NCBI GenBank assembly: GCA_029959195.1
Contig: CP114119.1
Span: 2,356,001 to 2,420,000, forward strand
Direction of reading: 5' to 3'
From: Dictyophora rubrovolvata
Lineage: Eukaryota > Basidiomycota > Agaricomycetes > Phallales > Phallaceae
Length of the DNA: 64,000 bases
Shown here: positions 22,113 through 31,791 of the stretch, piece after piece
Layout of the letters: every line of letters begins with the position of its first letter
Position numbering within the stretch: the first letter of the stretch is position 1
Notes under the pieces: model-generated
Told to the model about the DNA's origin: nothing
The model's database searches: none
The model's input: the letters and a program-made list of their open reading frames with translations, nothing else
Position numbers and translations under genes: made by a program

Positions 22113-23252
22113 ATTAAGCGGGAGGCGGGAACCGACAGGGCGGGGCGACTAGTTGACTATGGTACAAGAGGCGCAACCGAGGAAAGTTCCATCACGTGAC
22201 CAAGTCGACAGGCGCCAAACGGCCCAAACCTTTTCTCGACCATCACTACCTCCTTTCCCAACTGCGCCCATCTCCCCGCGTTTGCGTCTTTTAGTAGATG
22301 CGAAAATGTGCAGCATTCGGATAGATATGTATGGATGAGGGCCGGCAATGGATCAATAGTAAGCATCTGCCTAGTGAAAATTTTTTTCACCTTTTTAACA
22401 TTTTTTTTGTTCATGTACCTCGGTTTTAGCTAGAGTGGACGCTGCAACCTCTCCTCTCCCCTCTCCCCTCTCCCCTCTCCCCCTCATACATGGCTCATTT
22501 TTAGGTTTCAGCTCCTCTTTGGCGGGTTTGCTGGGTGGTGGGGGCTGGATGTGACGGTAGGTTTGTAAACCCTAATGCTGGCATATTCCATCAAACATTA
22601 GATAGATTTTGGTGTAAATAAGTAAATTAGTAAAATTTGAAATATCTAAGCTATGGCAGGTGCAGATTAAATCGTCGGCGGCGGGAGGACTGTTCAGATT
22701 GAATGTTACCTGCCTGCCCACTCGTTTTGTCGTCTACGCATCTGGTCTCGAAGCTAGCAGCGGGTGGAGACGTTGGAGGGTTTGGCGTGGGGAGCTACCA
22801 CCCCGCCTCTACTTAAGGCATTTTCAGCTCATCCCGCCCATATCTCTTAGGTTTGGGGCGGGCGGAATGATAGGTGGGTCGCCGGTTAACTAGCTTTCTA
22901 AAAATAAAATCACTTGACGCCTTTGAAGGGTTTTCATCGTCTACGGGCATGGAAGTCCGAACTCCTTTGCCGAGTGCCACTCTCACGAAGTTCGTATTCC
23001 CTCGCATTGAGGTGGTGGTCACTGGCGACGAAGGCGTTCATCGGTCGATGTAGATCTCGACCATCGCCAGACTTAATCCATACATCGCCTAACCGAAGGA
23101 AAGGACCATCGATATAGTTCGGGGAATATTGGGCGACCATAGCCCGCAGGACTCAGCAGTTCTACATATATACCGTTTGGCATGGATTGTGCTCATGGTG
23201 TATGGAGGCGATGAACTCGAGTGATAAGCTTAGAGGATTGATCCGTGTCCGG
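22113..23252. other. Gene-free stretch with a heptamer microsatellite
   Basis: Upstream of the acidic gene. Minus-strand open frames at 22813-23022 and 22934-23140 include the peptide VAQYSPNYIDGPFLRLGDVW, which looks protein-like but which I cannot assign; it may be another gene fragment. No promoter element is evident. Confidence 0.35.
22449..22485. repeat. (CTCTCCC)n microsatellite
   Basis: Four to five head-to-tail copies of a 7-bp pyrimidine unit, about 340 bases upstream of the start of the acidic gene. Pyrimidine tracts of this kind are common in fungal promoters; function here is not shown. Confidence 0.8.
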
Positions 23253-23365
23253 GTAAACCCCAGCTGGAACAATTCTCCGACGAAACTAACTAAGGCCTAT
23301 ATTTCTCGTTCGAAAGTTGACCGGAAGGTGCCATTCGAAAGTGGAGCGACCAGAAATCAGGCGAC
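23253..23365 (+). pseudogene. Fragment of the Lnt-like acyltransferase gene
   Basis: Shares clear base-level similarity with about 29761-29880 of the intact gene at 28990: TAAACCCCAGCTG, AACAATTC, GACGAAACTAA, AAGGCCTAT, TCTCGTTC, CCGGAAGG, CATTCGAAAGTG and CCAGAAATCAG all occur in the same order. Small insertions and deletions break the frame. It covers the region just before and around the catalytic glutamate of the parent. No other part of the parent was seen next to it, so this is a short displaced copy and not a second gene. Confidence 0.8.
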
Positions 23366-23565
23366 AAAGAATGAGCGGAGCCTAAATGTTTAACGCGTAC
23401 CCACGTGACCTTTCAGGCGCATGCGTCCGCCGTCGAATCTCGATTTTGTTTAAATATCTCCATTCCGTTTCCACACCTATACATTCTGCCCTCACACACA
23501 TCTTCATTCTGTTCACAACGCATGTTCTCACACACATCTTCATTCTAGATTCTTCCTGCATTTAC

Positions 23566-24642
23566 CTAACTTTTGCATAACTTACAGCGTCGAACTCGTT
23601 TTAAGAATGACTTCAACACCGAAAACTTTTGTATGAGGCGTCGAACCCCTTTTTTCTTCTGCGGGCTAGACTGACTGCCTGACCGCCACAGCGGATATCC
23701 TCGGAAACTCCATTTCCATCCAATTTCTTCAAGACGCTGACGTTGGGAGTAGTACTCTAACCCTTCGGTCATCTCCAGAGATATAACATTCTTCGAATCT
23801 TTCTCGATAGGCCTGGGGATTCCCTGTATGAAAAGACGTGGCGTTGCATCGAAAAGTGAACCCCAGAGCCTTGCAATGTCACGAAATATGGGCACATCTG
23901 TGTAATGTGTTCCTATTTCGTCTTGCACTTCATCGCCCATTACCAAAATGTCCAGTACTTCTAATGGGTGCTTGCGGCTAGAAAAGTGCATCGGTGTGTT
24001 TCTTCTTACTGTCTTCACAGTGGGTTGTTCTCCAAAATAGCTCGCGTCCCTCCAGTGCTCAGAAATATAATAATGTAGATAAAGCGCGTTGACTGATTTC
24101 GGCAGGCATGCCGGGAATAGAAAATTGTAAGGATCGAATCTTACCTCTGCGCCAAACTTTATGTGGATGGTGCGGAGGTTGGGAAACAGACCTTTTTGAG
24201 TCAGAATGTTACCCATAAAGTAGGGTATAGGGTCTGCGTTTCCGAACTTGCCTTTGGGCAAGTTTTGCTCGCGAAACCAGGGGGTTTCACGCCAATAATA
24301 TTCCAATCGAAACTCAAAGGAGCGACACCGTGTATTTAAGATATGGTCCCGAGGAAGACTCTCCAACTTGGATACCCAGTACTGATAGAAGGCTCTAGAA
24401 GGTATATAAACATCCAGGGATGCCTTATACAAATAGATCCATCGTAGCCGCTTGTTGATACGAGGGAGTAGGAGCATCAGGTAGATGCGAGCGAAATAAT
24501 TCAGTGTAGGATCGTCCAGAACTTGTTCGATGATGACAAGCAATATTTCGAAAGGTAAACGTTCCATGAGTGTTCGTACCAAGCCGTTGTTCCGTTGTTC
24601 CGTGTGGCAGGCATAAAGGGTGGAAGGTGCAGAGTTGAGCAA
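23566..24642 (-). CDS. Intronless F-box-like hypothetical protein
   Basis: Single open frame of 358 codons. Near the N-terminus RLPFEILLVIIEQVLDDPT resembles the start of an F-box helix, and a Met one codon before this (MERLPFE) is an alternative start. The rest has aromatic-rich segments, SLPRDHILNTRCRSFEFRLE, FPNLRTIHIKFGAEVRFD and LEVLDILVMGDEVQ, as in the many fast-evolving agaricomycete proteins that pair an F-box with a degenerate leucine-rich region. The C-terminus is strongly basic (KKKGVRRLIQKFSVLKSFLK). An AT-rich TATA-like GATAAATAC lies about 30 bases upstream. Substrate selection for an SCF ubiquitin ligase is inference. Confidence 0.7.
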   Translation of the reverse strand: MLNSAPSTLYACHTEQRNNGLVRTLMERLPFEILLVIIEQVLDDPTLNYFARIYLMLLLPRINKRLRWIYLYKASLDVYIPSRAFYQYWVSKLESLPRDHILNTRCRSFEFRLEYYWRETPWFREQNLPKGKFGNADPIPYFMGNILTQKGLFPNLRTIHIKFGAEVRFDPYNFLFPACLPKSVNALYLHYYISEHWRDASYFGEQPTVKTVRRNTPMHFSSRKHPLEVLDILVMGDEVQDEIGTHYTDVPIFRDIARLWGSLFDATPRLFIQGIPRPIEKDSKNVISLEMTEGLEYYSQRQRLEEIGWKWSFRGYPLWRSGSQSSPQKKKGVRRLIQKFSVLKSFLKRVRRCKLCKS

Positions 24643-24963
24643 GCTCAGCGGAGCCTGAAAGGGTCAAGTATTTATCTCCCGCCCACCCCGGGTAATTCGT
24701 TGGTAATTCGTGCCTCTAATATGTCTTTAACACTATTCTCTCCTTCCCGGTTTCTCGCTGCGTAATTCTATCTAGAGAATATTAACAATCAAGGTTCCAC
24801 CCGTGCGGCTGATTCATGCAAAGTATTGAACGCTTCAAGGAGATCGAAACACAAAATCCAAGGAATGTATATTTTGTACATCGATGCTAATAAATAAATC
24901 AAGTTTAAACCTTCCAGAGGCCGCTGTTATGGTCAATAACTTAATGCTGGTCGAACGCCAAAT
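24643..24963. other. Intergenic spacer
   Basis: Separates two minus-strand genes and holds the promoter of the F-box-like gene (its TATA-like box) and the 3' flank of the RlpA-like gene. Nothing else recognised. Confidence 0.3.
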
Positions 24964-25535
24964 TTAATTGTAGTTCCAGGAAACTAAAGCAAGTATACAT
25001 AGATAAGGCCGATAATAAGTAAAGTCAAAAATATCGAAAGATAATTCATTTACCTGGAATGACGCCAACAGATTCTGGCGCAAATGCAGTAAACAGTCCA
25101 ACGGACATGTCAATGCTATCTCCCGCGCAGCCGGGACACAAGTCCGCAACAGTTGCGGTTTGAGTGTTGCCAGAGCTGGTATCAGTGATGGTTACAGATT
25201 GTCCACAGTGACTGCCACCATCATATTGGCTTTCGGCTGGGGACAAATTGAATTTTAGACGCATTCAGGTTACCTGAGAGAACTTGAAAACGTACGCAAA
25301 GCGATGATGAAATCGCTGTCTTGGTGGATTTGTCCGCAAGCACCAAATGCACCTTCTTGGAAGTAAAATGTTCCTCTGGATTGATTTAATGAAGTTGGTT
25401 GTTTATGGGTGAAACAAATGGGTTCACTCACCGTCCCTGGAAGTCGCGAGCGACAAGAGAGACTGGAATAGGTTTTGCCAGGGCAATTGTGAAGGCCAAG
25501 GTTGTTGCGAAAGCAGTAGACAAAATTTTGAACAT
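24964..25535 (-). CDS. Secreted RlpA-like double-psi beta-barrel protein
   Basis: Starts MFKILSTAFATTLAFTIALA, a clear signal peptide, followed by KPIPVSLVARDFQGRG. After introns come TFYFQEGAFGACGQ and HQDSDFIIAL, then ESQYDGGSHCGQSVTITD and TATVADLCPGCAGDSIDMSV, the barwin/expansin-type barrel with its paired cysteines and the D-x-C-P-x-C motif. The C-terminal strand is FAPESVGVIPVSWNYN. This is the size of the small stand-alone fungal RlpA-like family (related to plant barwin and papain-inhibitor-like folds). Such proteins are secreted and often linked to cell-wall interaction or fruiting; the ligand here is unknown. Stop at 24964-24966, with a last small exon. Confidence 0.85.
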
Positions 25536-27130
25536 GTTAGATATATGTGGAATGGAGAAGAATTAGATGAGATTAAATTAGTAGACTTTGAGTTGGGAAA
25601 TTATATTGCAAGGAATGGCGAGTTTATAAAGGAATTGAAAGCACAGCTTGTAGCTGCTAAACGTATCTTAGTAAATAATAGACTGATGAATACATGAAAT
25701 ACACCCACGAAACATTATTTCAACAAAGATTCCCATTAGCCAGATTTCAGATGATGGTTGACATTAATGTGCCCATTACGAAACAATCAGCGGAGAAATA
25801 TATAGAATCAAGACCACATCGAGCAGCGGCTTTGAGTAAAAGCGGGGATAGCATTTCGCAATTGGGAATCGTAATTGGTGATTACTGAGCGTGCTGGTAT
25901 CACAAGGTGTTTAAACGCTGTGAGCGGTGTTCGGTCATTCGGTCCGTTTGTTTGAAAACCAGGTATTTCATCAAAAAATTTGATTATTTCAACAACTGCT
26001 ATATCGATTCAGTTAAAAGCAACTGTATATATGGGCAATCAGCGCTAAAAACAATTACCGTCACTTGAGAGCCGTCGTCTTGTTGTGATCAATATTCGGA
26101 ATGACCATCATAAACAGGCCAACTCCTGAATTGCGGTGTAGTTGAGAGTTGATGGCGGTTAATGAAACTGAGTATAACTTTTAAGGTACGAAACCCGAGA
26201 GAAAGCTATGGTGAAAACACTTTTTTGCCGGATAATAACCATAGCATTTCAAAACTTTTGAGCTTCCAGTATCAGTTGCGTCGGAATAGAGATCGTTTGT
26301 AGAATTCGCCGTTTGGAGATCAAAACCCGCACCGCGAGGTATCGGGAGAGTTCGACTAGGAACGTTAGGATTAAATGTTGAAATATTGATTGGTGCTGCT
26401 GCTTTGGATTGAAGACGAAAACAAGTGTGACATTGTTTCTTGTAGTGCTTAAGGATGTAGTTTGGCGTACGGTACTACGACAAATTTTGATGCCGAGGTG
26501 TGATCCGATTGGGTTGTAACAAAATTGTGACATGATGTCAACCGAACGCGCCATCACAGTTTGGCACACTCTCTGGCGTCCTCGCGACGGTCTTTTCATT
26601 GCCAACTCACTAATCTTACTATGTTCCAGGAGGCAGCTATGTTAATGCATCAGTTGGAGCACCTGGCAGAAGAGCGCGTGTTTAGACGGCGAAGTCAAAG
26701 CGGCCAGTCTGAAACCAGATGAGAGATTGAAGAACTAGAGTTCGAGGGATTCTACTAGTAGAAGGTATCGATTATCGCAACCCAACGTTATATACTTCCG
26801 GGAACTTGTGCGCACAGGGAGTGACTTCTGTGGTCATAATTGAGCGCGGCCAGAAAATACATTTGTATATTTATGACTGACACAGGTGGGTTAGACATCG
26901 TCCAAAAATTTAATTCCTTATTCTCAAGAGTCCATATAGTCGCAAAAGTCATCTTCAAACTATCCTCCTACCGTGGTGACATTAGTATATACGTCAAAAT
27001 ATCAACAATCCAAATTCAACCTAAGATTCACAAAAATCCTTAGGACTACATTTGAAGGACACTACTGATGCGAGCCGGTCAGGAGTGCGCACAATGAGAA
27101 GCTTCGCAGAACGATTTCAATCAGTAAAAT
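25536..27130. other. Gene-free stretch
   Basis: About 1.6 kb of AT-rich sequence upstream of the secreted protein gene. Open frames such as 26249-26605 (-) and 25694-25888 (+) lack any protein-like pattern. I recognise no RNA or repeat in it. Confidence 0.35.
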
Positions 27131-27546
27131 TGTTAAGAACGACGGCGAAGATACAAAGAAAACCACCATGACAAATCGCCAAGCCCCATCGTCCCTGCAT
27201 ACCCGTCGTTGTATCGCCGGTTTTGACAGGTTTTGACCTCCGGAACGCTCGTACCAGCTCGTACCCTGGTATATGCGGGTTTTTGAGCTAAGTACCTTCG
27301 CCGTTGTTCCCAACAAAGAAACGCTGGGTTGGCTACGCCCGAATTAGAATCGCCACCTTGGGTTATAAAACCGGTCCCTGACCATCGTCGAAAGGTGTCA
27401 AATCTATTTGATTTTCTTCTATTCAAACTCTATTTCGCTTAATTCCCATCCTTAAGTTAAACGATTTTTTCATTATCCAAACTTTGTTCTTTTAACTGTT
27501 TTAAATCATTTTGTCTTAGTTTAGTCCAGAGTCCGGGTCCTTAACA
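27131..27546. mobile_element. Candidate solo LTR-like remnant (retrotransposon kin)
   Basis: Begins TGTTAAGAAC and ends GGTCCTTAACA, so the two ends form a TG...CA pair with inverted TGTTAAG termini, as LTRs do. A TATA-like GGTTATAAAACC lies in the middle at 27361, as a promoter of an LTR would. I could not find a convincing 5-bp target duplication and no coding part is attached. It is a fossil at most; family (Ty3 or Ty1 type) cannot be told. Confidence 0.3.
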
Positions 27547-27775
27547 GGTAGAAAAATAGCCGATAAAGCGTCTCATAAATATGTTTATATGTAAATCGTT
27601 TTGGCTGCAAAAGAATAACATTGTATTCTCTCTAGGAACAAGATTCTAAGTTGCGTTTTTGACTTGAAGGCTCTTATCTTCATTTTCTCACTTCAATACT
27701 CTTTTTCTCTTAAAAATTTAAACATAGCCGTTTATTGTTTATTCTACTCGCTTTTATTTACATTCCCATTCTTCT

Positions 27776-28093
27776 CTACTCGACACACCTGGTTCCCTTC
27801 GTTCCTGATACTCCTGGTACGCATGCACACCAAAAAGGGAGGAAATTAACTCGGAGTGAGTTGCGATCATTGCTGAAGGTGTGGTAGCTTCCATCACAGC
27901 CAATGTTGGCCCCTTTATTACCATCACAATAGCCGCCGCTGAATGCAACGATGTCAGCGTTGGCGGTGGATAGGATTCCAATCGCATATAGAATAAATGT
28001 GAAAATAAGGTGAATTGCATGTCTTTGTAAACTTTGAGATACGAAGGTAATCCGATACTGAAGAGTTTACCCTTGACTTTTCTGCCGTTTCAT
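27776..28093 (-). CDS. Possible small secreted cysteine-containing protein
   Basis: An ATG at 28093 followed by a candidate 46-base intron (GTAAAC...CAAAG) gives a frame with a hydrophobic segment AIHLIFTFILYAIGILSTAN, a likely signal peptide, and then ADIVAFSGGYCDGNKGANIG and CDGSYHTFSNDRNSLRVNF. The AFSG-x-x-CDG pattern resembles small secreted cysteine-rich proteins common in agaricomycetes. After this the sequence no longer looks like that family and soon reaches a stop, so the gene may be truncated at its 3' side. Low certainty: short, one intron, no known relative checked. Confidence 0.38.
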
Positions 28094-28989
28094 ATAGAAT
28101 TTAGGGTGCTCTTGAACCATCCGTCATTTCCAATCACATAGTCAATCGAATATCGAAGCTATGAAGAACTGTTCTTCAGCGTTATTAACTTGCATCACTG
28201 AGAACAGGAGAAACCACTGACCCGAATTAAGCCTAAAGAGACTTGTGGTGTTTTAACGTTTATTCAATTGAAAGAATATGATTACAGGGATACTAGTAGG
28301 TATTCCAAATAATAGTATTAGCTTGGAACTATACGGAAAACACCACTAATACCGACGACATGACTTTTGAAAACCGCAGCCATATGCGTGAAAGAAGCCT
28401 TAAAATAGGATGTCACATTGAAAATTTTAGTGGGGCGGACGGCTTGTGCATATGAAGAGAATCCGGTCTGGGTTAAAGTCGCGCTCATAAATGAAGGAAG
28501 TCGAATGGAAGCTTACCGCAGAGAATCGATATGACGGATTTTAGGAAAATGCGCCTGCTAGATTTAAATCGAACACTCCGCCGGTCTAATCAATCATGTA
28601 GAAAAGGCAGCCTCCTTCAGGTCTGAATCAATACTGACACGGTATATCTTACTATGATCTCAATTGGGGTTCGACTCGAAATTTTTCACTTCACGTGTGA
28701 CGAATTAAAGACAGGTTCTTTAGAAAGTGCGAGTTCGGTGATGTGAACGGAGCTATTGCAAATCCGACAGAGGCTGAGGCGATGGGCGTTGCGCTGGGTA
28801 GTGAGATATCTTTGGAACGGATAATATCGAGCCTGGAGGTCATACATGTGTTTTTTTTTTGAAGTCCATCGATGTGACACGCCACGGTGACAGACGCGTC
28901 AATCTTCGGCTGTTCCCGGTCAGCCTAAGCGCTATTTATAGGACGCTCGTCGTCGTGGCTGCCACTCAACGTCAACGACGATAGCCATA
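28094..28989. other. Intergenic stretch
   Basis: No conserved frame. Minus-strand frames of about 64 codons at 28686-28885 have no support. The 3' part is the promoter region of the Lnt-like gene; a TATTTATAGG box at about 28932-28941 lies roughly 50 bases before its ATG. Confidence 0.4.
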
Positions 28990-30767
28990 ATGGATGTCCT
29001 TCGACGTAATCCAACTGCAATTCCATTGGCATTAACACTTGCCTTCTCACTTGCTGGACTCAATCCAAGCGGAGGACCATCCTTCGTCCCATCAACCGCT
29101 CTCGTAATTATAATCCTGATCTACACGAGATCAAACGAACTGCACAGATATCTTGCTCAATGGTCGATTTTGACGCTTTCCATAACGCTCTCTCATTCAA
29201 AAGCATCTCTAGGTGCATTATCGTCGCCATCGATGTCGATCTTTGTGCTTTCACTCCTGTCTTCAGTATCTGCGCTGTTTGCGCTGATTCCAATTTTCTT
29301 GACTCATTCTTTATCCTCAAAGCTTGCGGCAAATTATCGTATTTTGCTTTTCCCGACGCTTTGGACTCTGACGTGGCACAGGGTTTCATGTGCTAGTCCT
29401 ATCGGAAGACTACTGACATGGACACCCTTGACCGGGACTTCATCATACGCGTGGATCCTGCCCATCCTCGGATTGCCTGGACTGGATTTGGTTTCTGCTT
29501 TATGGGCTAGCACCGCCGCAGAATACATATATAGTATTTTAGATGATGGTATATCGAAAGACGAAGTCCTGCTCCCTGATTTTGCACCCCGTGCAGAGCG
29601 CGGAACTGCTGCAACTACGAGTTTATCCTCATCCCTCACCTTTCTGCTTGCTCTCACTATACCTTCTTTTATTACAACCTCTCTTCCTCCTCCCCCTCAT
29701 TCCGATGCACCCGTGCATGTCCCTCTAAGTGTCTCCTGTATCCTCCCACGACCAACCTCAGCTAAACCCCAGCTGCAACAATTCATCGACGAAACTAAGG
29801 CCTATTCCTCTCGTTCACAAGTCATGCTATGGCCGGAAGGCGCAGTAACATTCGAAAGTGAAGCAGCCAGAAATCAGTCCCTCGATCTAATCAAGCGAGA
29901 CGTGTTCGATAACGGGAAGCGCGGGAATCTCTGGGTTGGTGTATCTTTTCTACAACGTGTCGCTGGAGATGACAAAACGGGAACACGCGATGGGATGTAC
30001 AAAAGTGGTATGACATTAGTTGGGCCCAAAGGCGTTGTTGAATTCACATATTATAAACGAAACTTGGTACCAAGTGAGCAAGCACTCTCAGCCTGTCTAC
30101 TCCATGTTCTTGTTGACCAGTTTTTCCACTAGTCGCTGAATTCTTCACTCAACTTCCCGCTTCGACAGCCCCGCCCTTGTATACCATTGAACTTCAAAAA
30201 ACCAAAGAACACGTCACGTTAACCACAAGCATTTGTCTGGACTTTTCGTCCCCGTTACTCCCTGGTAACGACGAAATGATAACGACAAACACTCGGCCGT
30301 CTTTAATCCTGGCCCCGGCACGAACATGGGACACGCGAGTCGGTCAAGCCATGTATTCTCTGGCGCGTGTCCGTGCGAAAGAAATCGGGGCTGAGCTTCT
30401 TTGGTGCGACGGCGGTGCTGGTGGTTTGAGTGGTGTTGGTGATGATATCCAGGTCGGATGGGGATCGTGGTCCAAAGTCATTGGGGTCACTAACGAAAAT
30501 AGCGAGGATTCGAGCCCCAATGCAACTTTATATGCCACCTTTGGCGATTTTGGAGTAATAGTTGTTATGCTCGGTCTATGCGGCGCTGCTGGTGTTGTTT
30601 CTATCAGCGGCAGTATTACGCGAGACACTATTCGTCAGGTCGTGGATTGGATTAGACAGAATACTACCCCTCTTTGGGTCTGTGCCAGAGAGCATCTCAC
30701 TGGAGACAGATCGACGGTACCTTTACCCATCCAAATTGATGACGAAGAAGAAGAGAGGCTCATATGA
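28990..30767 (+). CDS. Lnt-like nitrilase-superfamily membrane protein (apolipoprotein N-acyltransferase-like)
   Basis: Predicted 572 residues from two exons (intron 30074-30132). The N-terminal half has about five hydrophobic segments (IPLALTLAFSLAGL, LVIIILIYT, SIFVLSLLSSVSALFALIPI, ILLFPTLWTLTW, SSLTFLLALTIPSF). It is followed by a carbon-nitrogen hydrolase domain with the full catalytic triad: Glu283 in LWPEGAV, Lys356 in YYKRNLVP and Cys396 in TSICLDF. A final hydrophobic segment VIVVMLGLCGAAGVVSISG precedes the tail, as in bacterial Lnt, which N-acylates lipoproteins. Fungi lack bacterial lipoproteins, so the natural substrate is unknown; acyl transfer or amidase activity is inference. 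The triad and membrane layout argue for a working enzyme. Confidence 0.87.
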
Positions 30768-30860
30768 GAGGATGTCATGGGTTTTTTTTTCCCTTTCTCT
30801 TTCTTCTCTTCCTTTACGAAAGTCACGATTTTTCACTTTTCCCCCCTGAACCAGACATCT

Positions 30861-30900
30861 CCCAACGTCTGCAGATGGATATACATCTGCAGACATTGGG
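30861..30900. repeat. Near-perfect inverted repeat (hairpin) behind the Lnt-like gene
   Basis: Left arm CCCAACGTCTGCAGATG and right arm CATCTGCAGACATTGGG pair over 17 bases with one mismatch around a 6-base loop GATATA. It starts 94 bases after the stop codon, so it would lie in the 3' untranslated region or at the transcript end. Fungal polymerase II does not need such hairpins, so a role in RNA stability or as a binding site is only a guess. Confidence 0.8.
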
Positions 30901-31791
30901 CTGTATCTGGTTAATGTATCTGTATTTTGTTATTCAGCCCGCCATTCTTCATTGATTGTTTTTGGTTGAACTTTGGAAAAGCCACTTTGTAATGAAAACG
31001 AAAACTACTATACAGCTATTGATCCTCCTTTGGATTACGGAGTCCCACACTGCCTCCATTGAGAGGCGTGCGTAAAAGCATTTTTCCCCTGATCGAGCGT
31101 CTAAGGTTTAAGAAAAATAGGATTATGAACTTAGGTATACGTCAAGGTCACTACAGGTGATTCACTAGCTGTCCGTAAATGCTGGACTCGATCCAAATAC
31201 TTTATCGACAATAGCTCCATAAAAAAAAAAATGGAACCCTTACGACGGGGAAACATTTGAAGGAACGCGTTTGCCCTTGGCTAACAGTACAATGGGGCCA
31301 TTGGAGCGTATTAATAATACTCGATCACCGTAGACCACCCATACCCAGCAAAGCACATTATCACAAACTTAAATACCAGTCCGTTGTGTTAATATTCAGG
31401 CCTGACCAACTGTTAGAACAAAACTTACCAAGGTTACCCAGCGGTACTTTACCTATAGACAATACCAATGTCACCCTCGCAGTAGAGAACAGATCATGAA
31501 AGAGGCGGATAGATCAATGCAAATAAATAAATAGCAGATGGAAATAAATTATACGGGACCGGGGAGCCCTTGCATCAATGGCAAATGCAAGGGAATAGAT
31601 CTTTGCGTGGACATTTCAAGCGTTAATAATCGATATAATGTGATATGATAATATTTCGTTCATTCCCCGGTAATTTCCATTGTCAATTTATACAAAGGCA
31701 TTTCCGTCGGTATACCAACATGAACAACATAAAACGTTATAGTCTATAAAAGATTATTTAGTTCAGCGCATTTTTGACCTTAAAAAAAAAG
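30901..31791. other. Convergent intergenic region
   Basis: Between the 3' ends of two convergent genes. The only sizeable frame (31257-31499, +) shows no domain. AT-rich; expected to hold both polyadenylation regions. Confidence 0.4.

Noticed and set aside
22934-23140. Minus-strand frame with VAQYSPNYIDGPFLRLGDVW
   Set aside because: Looks protein-like, but no start context, no family and no splice partners could be found; kept only as a note.
26249-26605. 118-codon minus-strand frame
   Set aside because: No domain, no intron pattern and low-complexity codon use; taken as random.
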